Positions 21,581 to 30,022 of a stretch of DNA of 64,000 nt are shown piece by piece. Both the position numbers and the translations under genes were made by a program. The stretch spans positions 4,278,001 to 4,342,000 of the forward strand of contig NZ_CP073105.1 in the NCBI RefSeq assembly GCF_018138085.1, written 5' to 3'. Numbering within the stretch: the first letter of the stretch is position 1; the number at the start of each line of letters is the position of its first letter. Under the pieces are notes generated by a model. It saw only the letters and a program-made list of their open reading frames with translations. It had not been told where the DNA came from and made no database searches. The stretch is from Stutzerimonas stutzeri (GTDB lineage: Bacteria; Pseudomonadota; Gammaproteobacteria; Pseudomonadales; Pseudomonadaceae).

Positions 21581-23644
21581 ATGTTCGCCCCCGCCAACCA
21601 GACGCACTTTTCCCTGCACATCGAAGGCATCGAGCACGACCTTCAAGTACTTGAGTTCAGCGGCCACGAAGCCATCAGCCAGCCCTACCGCTTCGAACTG
21701 GAGCTGGTCAGCGAGCATCCACATATCGATCTGGAGAGCCTGCTTCAGCAGTCCGCTTTCCTGGCATTCGCCGGGAGTGGTGCCGGCATTCATGGCCAGA
21801 TCCATCACGCCGCTCAAGGCGAATCCGGCAAGCGGCTGACGCGCTACCGATTGGTCCTCGTCCCCAGGCTTGCCTATCTGACGCACCGGACCAACCAGCG
21901 TATCTTCCAGCACCTCTCGGTGCCGCAGATCATCGCCCGGGTACTCGAAGAGCACGGCATTCTCGCCGGCGACAGCCATCGTTTCGACCTAGGCCCGGTG
22001 ATCTATCCCGAGCGGGATTACTGCGTTCAATACGACGAAACCGACCTGCACTTCATCCAGCGCCTGTGCGAGGAAGAAGGCATTCACTACCATTTCCGAC
22101 ACAGCGAAACCGGCCATATGCTGGTGTTTGGCGATGACCAGACGGTGTTCCCGACGCTGGCCCCGGTCGCCTACCAGCAGGACAGCGGCCTGGTCGCCGA
22201 TGAGCCGGTCATCAAGCGCTTCGGCGTGCGCGTCGAAACCCGCACCAGCCGCGTTACCCGCCGCGACTATGACTTCGAGAAACCCCGCCTGACGATGGAA
22301 GCGGCGGTTCATAGCAGCATTCAACCCGACCTCGAGGACTACGACTACCCCGGCCGTTTCGTCGACCGCGAGCGCGGCAAGCACCTGTCCCGTCGCGCCC
22401 TGGAACGACACCGCCACGATTTCGAGCTAGCCGAAGGCGCTAGCGATCAGCCGCTGTTGGTCAGTGGCCATTTCCTCTCGCTCAGCGAACACCCGCGCGG
22501 CGACTGGAATCAGCTATGGCTGCTCACCGAGATTCGCCATGAAGGCAAGCAACCGCAGGTGCTGGAAGAGTCGGTCACCGACTCCGCACCCTACGGAGCG
22601 CAAGACCCGGTCGACGACACCGGCTTCATCCAAGGCTATCGCAACCACTTCACCGTCACCCCATGGAGCGTCCCCTTCCGCCCCACGCTCGATCACCCCA
22701 AGCCACGCATCCTTGGCAGCCAGAGCGCGGTGGTTACCGGCCCGCCCGGCGAAGAGATCCACTGCGATGAATATGGCCGTGTGAAGGTGCAATTCTTCTG
22801 GGACCGCCATGGCCAGGCCGACAACAAAACCAGCTGCTGGCTGCGCGTTTCATCGAGTTGGGCCGGGGATCAATACGGCGGTATCGCCATCCCCCGCGTC
22901 GGCATGGAAGTACTGATTACCTTCCTCGAGGGCGATCCCGACCAACCACTGATCACTGGCTGTCTCTACCACAGGGAAAACGCGGTTCCCTACGAACTGC
23001 CCGCGAACAAGACCCGTAGCGTCTTCAAGACCCTGAGCTCGCCCGGCGGCGCTGGTTACAACGAAGTTCGCATCGAAGACCGCAAGGGTGCCGAGCAGAT
23101 CTACGTCCACGCCCAGCGCGACTGGGACCAAAACATCGAGCACGACCAGAAGATCCGCGTCGGCCACGAACGCCACGACACCATCGAAGCCAACAGCTAC
23201 AGCGAGTTCCGCGCCGAAGAACACCGCACCACACACGCCGATCGCCGCAGCGAAATCAAAGCAAACGACCACCTGACTGTCGGCAACAACCAGCACATCA
23301 AGATCGGCACCAGCCAGTTCATCGAAGCCGGCAACGAAATCCATCTATCCAGCGGCCTGAAAGTCGTTCTCGAAGCCGGCAGCGAACTGACCTTCAAGGC
23401 CGCGGGCAGCTTTATCAAGCTGGATGCAGGCGGCATCACCATGGTCGGGCCGGTGGTCAGAGTCAACTCTGGCGGCAGTCCGGGTAAGGGGTCGGGAGCA
23501 GCGCCGGTCCAGCCGGGCGTGGTGAAATCGGCGGACGCGGATAAGGCAGGCGAGCTCCTAGTGCCTGCGCAGCGCCAAGCTTTACTACGAGCCTCTCCAC
23601 GCTGTGAGATCTGCGAGCGAGCCAACCAGGAGGCCGGGGCATGA
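21581..23644 (+). CDS. vgrG: Type VI secretion tip protein VgrG
   Basis: 687 residues from the ATG at 21581 with AGGAGG 7 bp upstream; the open frame extends upstream but without family sequence. Trimeric spike protein of the T6SS. Gp27-like base domains occupy about residues 1-380. A gp5 OB-fold region contains GEEIHCDEYGRVKVQFFWDR and IAIPRVGMEVLITFLEGDPDQPLITG. The C-terminal beta-helix region has repeats rich in GN, GK and polar residues (about 500-630). The tail of about 55 residues is Ala/Pro-rich with CEICERA, and may be the cargo-docking segment. No enzymatic extension is seen. Its stop overlaps the next gene's ATG (ATGA). Confidence 0.97.
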   Translation: MFAPANQTHFSLHIEGIEHDLQVLEFSGHEAISQPYRFELELVSEHPHIDLESLLQQSAFLAFAGSGAGIHGQIHHAAQGESGKRLTRYRLVLVPRLAYLTHRTNQRIFQHLSVPQIIARVLEEHGILAGDSHRFDLGPVIYPERDYCVQYDETDLHFIQRLCEEEGIHYHFRHSETGHMLVFGDDQTVFPTLAPVAYQQDSGLVADEPVIKRFGVRVETRTSRVTRRDYDFEKPRLTMEAAVHSSIQPDLEDYDYPGRFVDRERGKHLSRRALERHRHDFELAEGASDQPLLVSGHFLSLSEHPRGDWNQLWLLTEIRHEGKQPQVLEESVTDSAPYGAQDPVDDTGFIQGYRNHFTVTPWSVPFRPTLDHPKPRILGSQSAVVTGPPGEEIHCDEYGRVKVQFFWDRHGQADNKTSCWLRVSSSWAGDQYGGIAIPRVGMEVLITFLEGDPDQPLITGCLYHRENAVPYELPANKTRSVFKTLSSPGGAGYNEVRIEDRKGAEQIYVHAQRDWDQNIEHDQKIRVGHERHDTIEANSYSEFRAEEHRTTHADRRSEIKANDHLTVGNNQHIKIGTSQFIEAGNEIHLSSGLKVVLEAGSELTFKAAGSFIKLDAGGITMVGPVVRVNSGGSPGKGSGAAPVQPGVVKSADADKAGELLVPAQRQALLRASPRCEICERANQEAGA

Positions 23645-24489
23645 GCCGAGACTTCTTGCTCGTAGATGGTGTGCTCCGCCAGGACGCTCTGCAATGGCTT
23701 TATACAGCAGGCGAGCATATCGAGGTCATTCCACTTTACAACGGCACCCGCTGGGACGGCGTCAAAGAAATCGGTCCGATTCTGGTAGGGCTAGATACGC
23801 ATTCATCATTGCTCAATGAATGGCAACACAACCCTCTTCTTCAGCGTCAGGCCAGCAAGCTACAGAGTTCGGCACCGCTGAACGATGTCGCCGATCACCT
23901 GAGCCAGTACATCACCGTCACGGACGACTTTGGTAGCTACAGCCTCTTCCGTTTCGCTGACCCACTGGTGGCCTCTTACTGGTTGAACAGCTATCCCTCG
24001 TCCGCTTATCAAAGCCTGTTGGGCCCCATCGGTGAATGGCTCGTTCCACTATCCCCCCCAAGGTGGGCGCCCTCGGTAGCAGTCGAATGGCATTTCTATC
24101 GTCCGCAACCACACAGCCCGACGTTAGAGGGCAAACTCAACCACCTCGCCGATGATCAGGTTCAGGCCCTAGAACAGGCCTATCGGCGAAGCTTCAAGGA
24201 ACGCCTCTACGACTGGTTGAACGAAGACTACCCACAAACCTTATCGATCCTTGCCGAACAAGAGCGAGATCCATGGTTGGAACAGCGCCTGCTAGATGCC
24301 GAAGCCTGGGGGCTGGTCAATGAACAGAGCATTGCTATCTGGATCGAGCGCTGCGTCTGCTGGGGAGACGACTTCACCACACGCCTCGATAGCCCCTACC
24401 AAGCTTGGCTAGCCAAGGTGCCAGACGCCCAGAAACTGCCTCCAGAGCGACGTATTCAAGCTCTGGATGAAGATTGCCTTGCCGGCTAA
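23641..24489 (+). CDS. DUF4123 adaptor/chaperone (Tap/TEC) for T6SS effector
   Basis: 282 residues. The N-terminal half matches DUF4123 proteins: a DFLLVDGVL start, GPILVGL, a central FGSYSLFRFADPLV segment (the usual LFRFxDPRV-type motif) and EWHFY. DUF4123 proteins load a specific effector onto the VgrG encoded next to it and are not part of the fired spike. It overlaps vgrG by 4 bp and ends 14 bp before the effector start, so the three are co-translated in order. The C-terminal half (about 160-282) is helical and likely recognises the effector. Confidence 0.9.
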   Translation: MSRDFLLVDGVLRQDALQWLYTAGEHIEVIPLYNGTRWDGVKEIGPILVGLDTHSSLLNEWQHNPLLQRQASKLQSSAPLNDVADHLSQYITVTDDFGSYSLFRFADPLVASYWLNSYPSSAYQSLLGPIGEWLVPLSPPRWAPSVAVEWHFYRPQPHSPTLEGKLNHLADDQVQALEQAYRRSFKERLYDWLNEDYPQTLSILAEQERDPWLEQRLLDAEAWGLVNEQSIAIWIERCVCWGDDFTTRLDSPYQAWLAKVPDAQKLPPERRIQALDEDCLAG

Positions 24490-24503
24490 AGGAACGGATT
24501 TCC

Positions 24504-27500
24504 ATGAGCACGACAACTTCTGACAAAGCGCTGCAACAAGCCAAACGCAATCAGGCCTTCGAGAACAAGCCCGCCAATGCAAACGGCCAGTGCCCGTTGA
24601 AGGCGGGTGAAATTGCAATCCATCCCGTTCGCTATGCGATAGATGAGTCACCGGCACGCGGCAGTGCTAAAGGTCCAAACCCGCTGCCAAAAGGCTGGTC
24701 CAGCAGCCACCTGCCGAAGCTAAAGACGCGTAGTTATACCCTGCGTCAGCTCCGTGACGGCTGGCTTTATGTTTGGAATGAAACTGATCGCACCCTTCAC
24801 GAATATCAAGTAAATGGCCACCAATTCATCCGCCATCAATGGGGTAGTGCACAACTGGGCAAGGATGAGCGAAACAACCCCGGTGACAGCAAACCCTATC
24901 TGCTTTACCCAAAGCGCAGCCACCTGCTCATTGCCTACGCGCCTGTTCAGTGGACCTGGCGCCTGTGCGAAAAAATGCGCATCAACCCCCAAGAGCAGAA
25001 GCGATGGATGCGCGCACTGAACCTGCCACAGTACTGTAGCCAGATGCAGGCGACACACGCCGCGCCAATCCGTGAACTCGGTAGCGCTGTCGCCGATATC
25101 CTGGCAGGAGGAGAAGCCCCAACCTTCGAAAGCTGTCTTGTAGCATCGAACAAAGAAGACACCACCCGACCCTGCAAGAAACCTATCGACCAAGCGCTGA
25201 TCCTGGGCAGCGTGCCCGACCAGGACAGTGCCCTCTTTGTCGCTCTGGACGACCCCATGGCCATCGTTGATGACCTGGCCATGAATCTGCAGGGGCGCTG
25301 GCTGGAACTGGCAGCGGCTGATACGCAGCATGCCAACAAGATCAACAGCGCCACCCTTATCCAGGGGCTTTGCGGCGTCAAACTAGACCCCTTCATGCCC
25401 AAATCGGTATCGACTAACCCAAGCCGCAAGCAAGCTTTCATCAGAGACGCTCACAGCCTGCTCGATAGCGAAGCACAGCTACTTAATCACAGTGGCAGTG
25501 ACGCGACCCTGACACTCAAATCATTGAAAGTGCAGCAGGCCCAACAGCAGTTCCGTACAAACTGGGGAACCTCACCCTCGGGGAAAGACTGGCGCGGACT
25601 GGTAGACGAATGGCAACAGAAAAAGACCTGGCGCGAGGACGTTCGCTTCGAAGAGGCCTGGACTTACCTACAGGAGCGCTCCGATGAAATGGAGCGCCTC
25701 AACGCGCATATACAACGCAGCGAAAGCGATCTGCTCGCCTGGTTGAAAAATCTCAGCCCCAAGGCGGAGGAGGTTTTTTATGACCCCTGCCACCAGCAGC
25801 AATCAACTGAACTACTGGAAACCATGGCTAACCTCTATGAGCAATTGGGCGCGAGCGATACGGGTAAGACATGGCTATGTGAGCAGTACGGCAAACCCAC
25901 CACGTTGGCGGGCCTTGCGTTATTTAATTTCAGCGCCGAGCTTTCCGCACTGATCGACAAGATTTCCGTCAACTTCACCACTCACGGCACCATCGACAAC
26001 CAGGGCCAGCAGGGCGACGGCAGCGGCCAAGCTCACGGCGGCCTCTCCGACATCACCAGTGAAGCCAGCCGGGCCAGCGAGGTGAAATCGGTACTCGATC
26101 TGCCGAGCGTACAAGGTAGCAACCTGTACAAGAGTCTTTCCGAACCCGGCAAGCGTGCCTTCGAGACCTTGCGCACTGTGGTGGGGCAAAAAGCCAAAGA
26201 CAGCTGGAACCTGATGGCTTTCGTCCTGCTGCCGGCCTTGAGCACGAAACTCGCTCCCGAGGTTCGCATTTTTGCTTTCAGCGTGACCCAGGTGCTGGTT
26301 TCAACCGAAATATCCATGCAAACCCAACTGATCCGCGATCCTGCATTTGCTAAGAAGAATCGTAAATGGCTGATGCAATATGCCCAACTGAACAAAAACA
26401 TAAAGGGCCTGCAACGCAGCCTCGCACTCCCAGGAAAAGGGACGGACAAGCGCTCGGCACGTATCCAGCTACAAGATCTTGAGCAAAAACTCCACACACT
26501 CAATCTGCAAAGACCGAACGAGGTTGTGGGAGCAATTGCCAAAGAAACACGCATCAAAACCACACAAACCCGCCAAGTGAAGGCATGGCTGTCCACACTA
26601 GGCCAATCGGAGCTACTTGAACAGCTACAGCTCAAGGCAAAGAATGCCGCTGGCTATGCGGCCCGCAGCCGCCTTTGGGTCAATCAGGAACTCGGTGGCA
26701 GCCTGCCCGTTCTGGTCGCAGGTCTGAATGTTTGGAACTTCATCAACAGCCTGGATAAGGCGCGCAATGACGGCATTTTCAGTGAGGATGAGCTACGAAC
26801 GGTCGGGGCTAACGCTGCCTATACCGCCAACGCATTGATGGCGCTCTGGACAGTACCGGCGTGGAATAAATGGGCCAAGCTTGAAAAAGCAATTGGTCGG
26901 AATACCGCTCAACTTGCAAGGGCGGGCGTAGGGGCTTGGCTTAAAACTGGCGAAGTTGAAGCCTCATTGTTGGCTCGGCAGCTCGTCTTACGCACCATGG
27001 GCATGGCTGCATTCGGCGCTATCGCTGCGGGAGTGGAAGCCTGGCAGGTTTCAAAGGATGTGGATAAGGCGACTGGTAAAGCCGAAGAAGCGGCATTGAA
27101 CGTAAAAATGTATACCTTGATGGCAATGACGACAGTTGCCGGCGGCCAACTCATAGGCAGTGCCTTGGGCTTCTGGTTCGGCTTCGCCTGGGTCATGTCC
27201 AACCCGGTGACCATCATCATCGCGCTGCTCGGCGTGATCTACCTTATTTCCAGCATGATAGCCAACCAGTACAAGCGCGAAGGCCTGCGGCTCTGGCTAT
27301 ATCGCAGCAGTTGGGGCAAATCTCCCACCTGGACGCACAGCGAAGAGGATCACAAAGACGAACTGCGCACCCTGAAGGAAATCAGCATGCGCCCCAGCCT
27401 GGCGGCTCGCGCCTCCACCCTACCTTACTATGGGCGTGGCCCGCGCATCTATACCGGCTTCTGGCTACAGCTCCTGCTACCGTCCGAACTGGCGGGAAGA

Positions 27501-27941
27501 GCCGTGAAACTGCAACCGGCCATGGTCGACAGCGGCTGGTTTTCCGATAGCCTGATGCAAGGCATGGCAGACAAGTTCTACGACCAGTTCCTCGAAGGGC
27601 ACTGGGCGCCCATCGAGCAATTTGGCCAGCCGCCTGCACAGCGCCCCAACGGGCCGCTGTCCGGCGACACCTTTTACCCCAAGGATACGCAACACCGCCT
27701 ATGGCAAACCTGGATCGCCTACCAGCGCCCCCCCGTGCTGGAGCTGGAAGTTCGCTACCCGGAGCAGATACTGGAAAGCGCCAACGGCCAGGGTTACATA
27801 TTCCGCGTGGATATAGGCGCCTCGTCCTCCGAGGCGGATCTGAAAAGCGATGCTTTCGGCAAGGAACCCAATACCGATATGGTTCTCTCTTCACAAAGCA
27901 CCCGATTACTCCCCCTGCAGGTGCCACATACGAGTGAATGA
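24504..27941 (+). CDS. VasX-like T6SS effector with MIX motif, predicted membrane-active toxin
   Basis: 1145 residues from the ATG at 24504. The N-terminus resembles the toxin VasX N-terminal region (BTH_I2691-type effectors). It contains LRDGWLYVW at residues 83-91, a full match to the MIX signature hRxGhhYhh that marks T6SS effectors. The middle (about 150-560) is polar and helical. Hydrophobic segments lie at about 731-749, 826-850, 868-897 and 902-922, with weaker ones near 565 and 776. A soluble tail of about 200 residues ends the protein. VasX family toxins insert into target inner membranes. No enzymatic motif was seen, so pore formation is inferred. The DUF4123 gene upstream and membrane-protein gene downstream fit an adaptor-effector-immunity unit. 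Confidence 0.85.
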   Translation: MSTTTSDKALQQAKRNQAFENKPANANGQCPLKAGEIAIHPVRYAIDESPARGSAKGPNPLPKGWSSSHLPKLKTRSYTLRQLRDGWLYVWNETDRTLHEYQVNGHQFIRHQWGSAQLGKDERNNPGDSKPYLLYPKRSHLLIAYAPVQWTWRLCEKMRINPQEQKRWMRALNLPQYCSQMQATHAAPIRELGSAVADILAGGEAPTFESCLVASNKEDTTRPCKKPIDQALILGSVPDQDSALFVALDDPMAIVDDLAMNLQGRWLELAAADTQHANKINSATLIQGLCGVKLDPFMPKSVSTNPSRKQAFIRDAHSLLDSEAQLLNHSGSDATLTLKSLKVQQAQQQFRTNWGTSPSGKDWRGLVDEWQQKKTWREDVRFEEAWTYLQERSDEMERLNAHIQRSESDLLAWLKNLSPKAEEVFYDPCHQQQSTELLETMANLYEQLGASDTGKTWLCEQYGKPTTLAGLALFNFSAELSALIDKISVNFTTHGTIDNQGQQGDGSGQAHGGLSDITSEASRASEVKSVLDLPSVQGSNLYKSLSEPGKRAFETLRTVVGQKAKDSWNLMAFVLLPALSTKLAPEVRIFAFSVTQVLVSTEISMQTQLIRDPAFAKKNRKWLMQYAQLNKNIKGLQRSLALPGKGTDKRSARIQLQDLEQKLHTLNLQRPNEVVGAIAKETRIKTTQTRQVKAWLSTLGQSELLEQLQLKAKNAAGYAARSRLWVNQELGGSLPVLVAGLNVWNFINSLDKARNDGIFSEDELRTVGANAAYTANALMALWTVPAWNKWAKLEKAIGRNTAQLARAGVGAWLKTGEVEASLLARQLVLRTMGMAAFGAIAAGVEAWQVSKDVDKATGKAEEAALNVKMYTLMAMTTVAGGQLIGSALGFWFGFAWVMSNPVTIIIALLGVIYLISSMIANQYKREGLRLWLYRSSWGKSPTWTHSEEDHKDELRTLKEISMRPSLAARASTLPYYGRGPRIYTGFWLQLLLPSELAGRAVKLQPAMVDSGWFSDSLMQGMADKFYDQFLEGHWAPIEQFGQPPAQRPNGPLSGDTFYPKDTQHRLWQTWIAYQRPPVLELEVRYPEQILESANGQGYIFRVDIGASSSEADLKSDAFGKEPNTDMVLSSQSTRLLPLQVPHTSE

Positions 27942-27947
27942 TTGCTT

Positions 27948-28718
27948 ATGAGTAGTACCTTGAACAAAGTCCTGCAGGCTCTTCCCTGGAATCAGCCTAT
28001 CGAACTTCCAGACCACCATAAGTGGAAGCACGCGAGCCAATCTGGCTTGTTGGAGTGGAAGATCAAGGCGCGCCACTACAATACGAAAATCGCAAATGCC
28101 ATGTTTCTCTTCCTTTTCCTATTTGCAACTATATTCTTTGGATGGATGGGTGAGATATTTAACCAGAACTCCTCAAAATCTATAGCAATAGGCATACCGC
28201 TTTATATATTAACCATGACCGCCATATATGGCACAACTCATCAAAAGACAAAATTCGCTTATCGCCTGACCGAAACAGGCATAGAGGTCTGCGAATGGAA
28301 AGCCCCTGGCAAAGGCTGGATGATCGCCTTGAAATGGCTGACAATTATCGCGGCTATCGCCATACTATTTGTCATTGCACTTGACCCATCGGCATTTTGG
28401 ATAGCACTCGCCGGCCCCGGCGGAATGGGTCTACTTTATCTAGGACTGGCAAACTCAAAGCAGTTCCAAGAAATGCATAGCCTCTACAGGCACAATGTAT
28501 TTACGTGGGATGAAATAAAGCACATTTACATAGACAGATCGCGCCACCTAATAAGTCTGGAATACGAATGGCTCAACGAAAGCATCAACAAGACGCTACC
28601 ATGGTGGACATACGTCTTCTGCCATAAAAAAGATTTTGAAACCGCTGTCAAAACCATAATTTCAAAAAATACAAACACTCCTCACACACGCGAAAAAGTA
28701 GAAGTCTTACAGTTTTAG
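27948..28718 (+). CDS. Predicted immunity protein, four-helix membrane protein
   Basis: 256 residues from the ATG at 27948, 6 bp after the effector stop; an in-frame TTG at 27942 is an alternative. I do not recognise the family. Hydrophobic helices are predicted at about residues 50-69, 78-95, 126-144 and 149-167, with a soluble C-terminal domain of about 85 residues. The gene is clearly richer in A and T than its neighbours (many ATA, AAA, TTT and TAT codons), as is common for horizontally moved immunity genes. Its position and inner-membrane topology fit protection against the membrane-active effector encoded immediately upstream. The assignment is by context only. Confidence 0.7.
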   Translation: MSSTLNKVLQALPWNQPIELPDHHKWKHASQSGLLEWKIKARHYNTKIANAMFLFLFLFATIFFGWMGEIFNQNSSKSIAIGIPLYILTMTAIYGTTHQKTKFAYRLTETGIEVCEWKAPGKGWMIALKWLTIIAAIAILFVIALDPSAFWIALAGPGGMGLLYLGLANSKQFQEMHSLYRHNVFTWDEIKHIYIDRSRHLISLEYEWLNESINKTLPWWTYVFCHKKDFETAVKTIISKNTNTPHTREKVEVLQF

Positions 28719-28801
28719 AAACCACCGACGGCAAGCCCAACACTGTTCTATTTAAAGACCCGGTCGTTTCCCCAATTGCCCATACCCGAATGAATGATTA
28801 G
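28718..28801 (+). pseudogene. Coding-like 27-codon remnant downstream of immunity gene
   Basis: Directly after (1 bp overlapping) the immunity stop, in another frame, 27 codons ending in TAG at 28799-28801 read ETTDGKPNTVLFKDPV and onward. There is no start codon or ribosome site, but the codons look like coding sequence. The segment DGKPNTVLF loosely resembles the extreme C-terminus of the effector (FGKEPNTDMVL). It could be the tail of an earlier effector left after cassette exchange. The remaining 150 bp up to the regulator gene show nothing. Confidence 0.3.
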
Positions 28802-28954
28802 TCAGAATATTATCTCCTCCCACCACTCTGTTAGCCGAATGGTCCAAGCTCTGCCGAATGCACAGAGGACCAAACGCTCACCCGGGCAGGAACGAGCCAT
28901 CGCTGAGCGAAGCAAACTGGCGGTGCAGGCCAAACCCGCCCTAACGGCCGGCCT

Positions 28955-29671
28955 CTACTCCGGCACCTCAACACACACATGAATCGCATCATGCCGCCAG
29001 TACTCCACGTCGCAATCGATCAACCGGTCATGCTGGTCGCGGTTGAGGCGGGTGATGCGCAGGGCTGGGCTGCCGGGGGCGGTGCGCAGGGTTGTGGCGG
29101 CTTCGGGGTGCAGGGCGGTGGGGACCATGTCGAAGCGTACGCGGCCGTAGTGGATGCCATATTCGCTGGCATATAGCTCGGTCAGCGAGCGGGTCAGGTC
29201 GTGGTCGAGAATGCCTGGAAAATAGCTGGGGTTCAGATAATGCTCGACGTACAGCACGAGCCGCCCGTCGATGCGGCGGGCGCGGCGGATCTGGATCACA
29301 CTCGATAGCGCTGGCAGCTCCAGGCGCGCGCAGATGTCTGCCGTCGCGGGTTGCAATCTGGCCGATAGGACCTCGGTCGCGGGTGACCGACCCTGTTCCC
29401 CCACCATGGCGTGGAAATGGCTGCGCACCAGCGGGTTGTACAGCACCCGGGGTGGCGATACGAACCAGCCGCGACGGTCTTCGCGGTAGATCAAGCCAAG
29501 GGATTCGAGCTGACCGAGCGCTTCACGCAGCGTGATGCGGGTGGTATCGAACAGCTCGCTGAGCTTGCGCTCTGACGGCAATTGCCCGCTGGGCGGCAGC
29601 AGACCGTGGCCGATCTGCTCCTGCAATGCGCGACAGATCGCGGTCACTGTTCGCGGTGCCTCATCACGCAT
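28955..29671 (-). CDS. GntR/HutC-family regulator with UTRA domain
   Basis: 238 residues from the ATG at 29671 (MRDEAPRTVTAICRAL), preceded by GGGGAGA; the open frame extends upstream through the operator. The N-terminal winged helix-turn-helix is visible as GQLPSERKLSELFDTTRITLREAL (quoted in part: LPSERKLSELFDTTRITLRE, about residues 25-55). The UTRA effector-binding domain covers about 80-238. The protein resembles PhnF/PhnR-type regulators of phosphonate and organophosphate genes. It is divergent from the ABC importer operon; a perfect palindrome lies in its own leader and a similar site lies before the operon, implying autoregulation and control of both directions. Confidence 0.88.
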   Translation of the reverse strand: MRDEAPRTVTAICRALQEQIGHGLLPPSGQLPSERKLSELFDTTRITLREALGQLESLGLIYREDRRGWFVSPPRVLYNPLVRSHFHAMVGEQGRSPATEVLSARLQPATADICARLELPALSSVIQIRRARRIDGRLVLYVEHYLNPSYFPGILDHDLTRSLTELYASEYGIHYGRVRFDMVPTALHPEAATTLRTAPGSPALRITRLNRDQHDRLIDCDVEYWRHDAIHVCVEVPE

Positions 29672-29683
29672 CAGCGTCTCCCC

Positions 29684-29701
29684 TGCTGGACTAGTCCAGC
29701 A
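29684..29701. promoter_or_regulatory. Palindromic operator TGCTGGACTAGTCCAGCA
   Basis: A perfect 18-bp palindrome 12 bp upstream of the regulator start codon. Its core TGGACTAGTCCA (29687-29698) fits the TGGxxTAGxxCCA-like pattern I associate with PhnF/HutC-type GntR regulators. Binding here would block transcription or translation initiation of the regulator gene. Confidence 0.6.
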
Positions 29702-29987
29702 CCAGAACAGCACATTTCGCGCTCCCTATCCTCTCTTTATTCGCCGGCCAGCCTAGGCCGGCCAAATGAAGAGTTCATGACAGACGCGGATACCGAAAGC
29801 GGTGCACGGGCGTAACCGATCGACCTGCACCACACTATTAAAAAAGCCGCAACGCCGGCAGGGCAAGGCCTTCAGCCTGAGCTAGGCTTGCTACGGCACT
29901 CCTGTCGCGGTGTCGCTCTTACGGGCGGCGGCGGAGGCAACGACATCAAATTGTCATTTGCGCCCCCTAGATTGGCTCCAGTCTTGC
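29702..29987. other. Divergent intergenic region, regulator/ABC operon
   Basis: About 290 bp between the two operators. I saw no gene and no strong sigma-70 promoter on either strand. TTGTCA (29951-29956) is a possible -35 for the operon, but no convincing -10 follows at the right distance. Short G/C-rich repeats occur around 29850-29940. Confidence 0.4.
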
Positions 29988-29999
29988 TGATCTAGACCA
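29988..29999. promoter_or_regulatory. Second operator-like site TGATCTAGACCA
   Basis: A near-palindrome (one mismatch from TGGTCTAGACCA) 23 bp upstream of the substrate-binding protein start and just before its ribosome site AAAGGAG. It shares the TGGWCTAGWCCA pattern with the palindrome at 29687-29698, so the same GntR regulator probably binds both. Confidence 0.5.
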
Positions 30000-30022
30000 A
30001 CGACCTGCGAAAGGAGCTTCTG

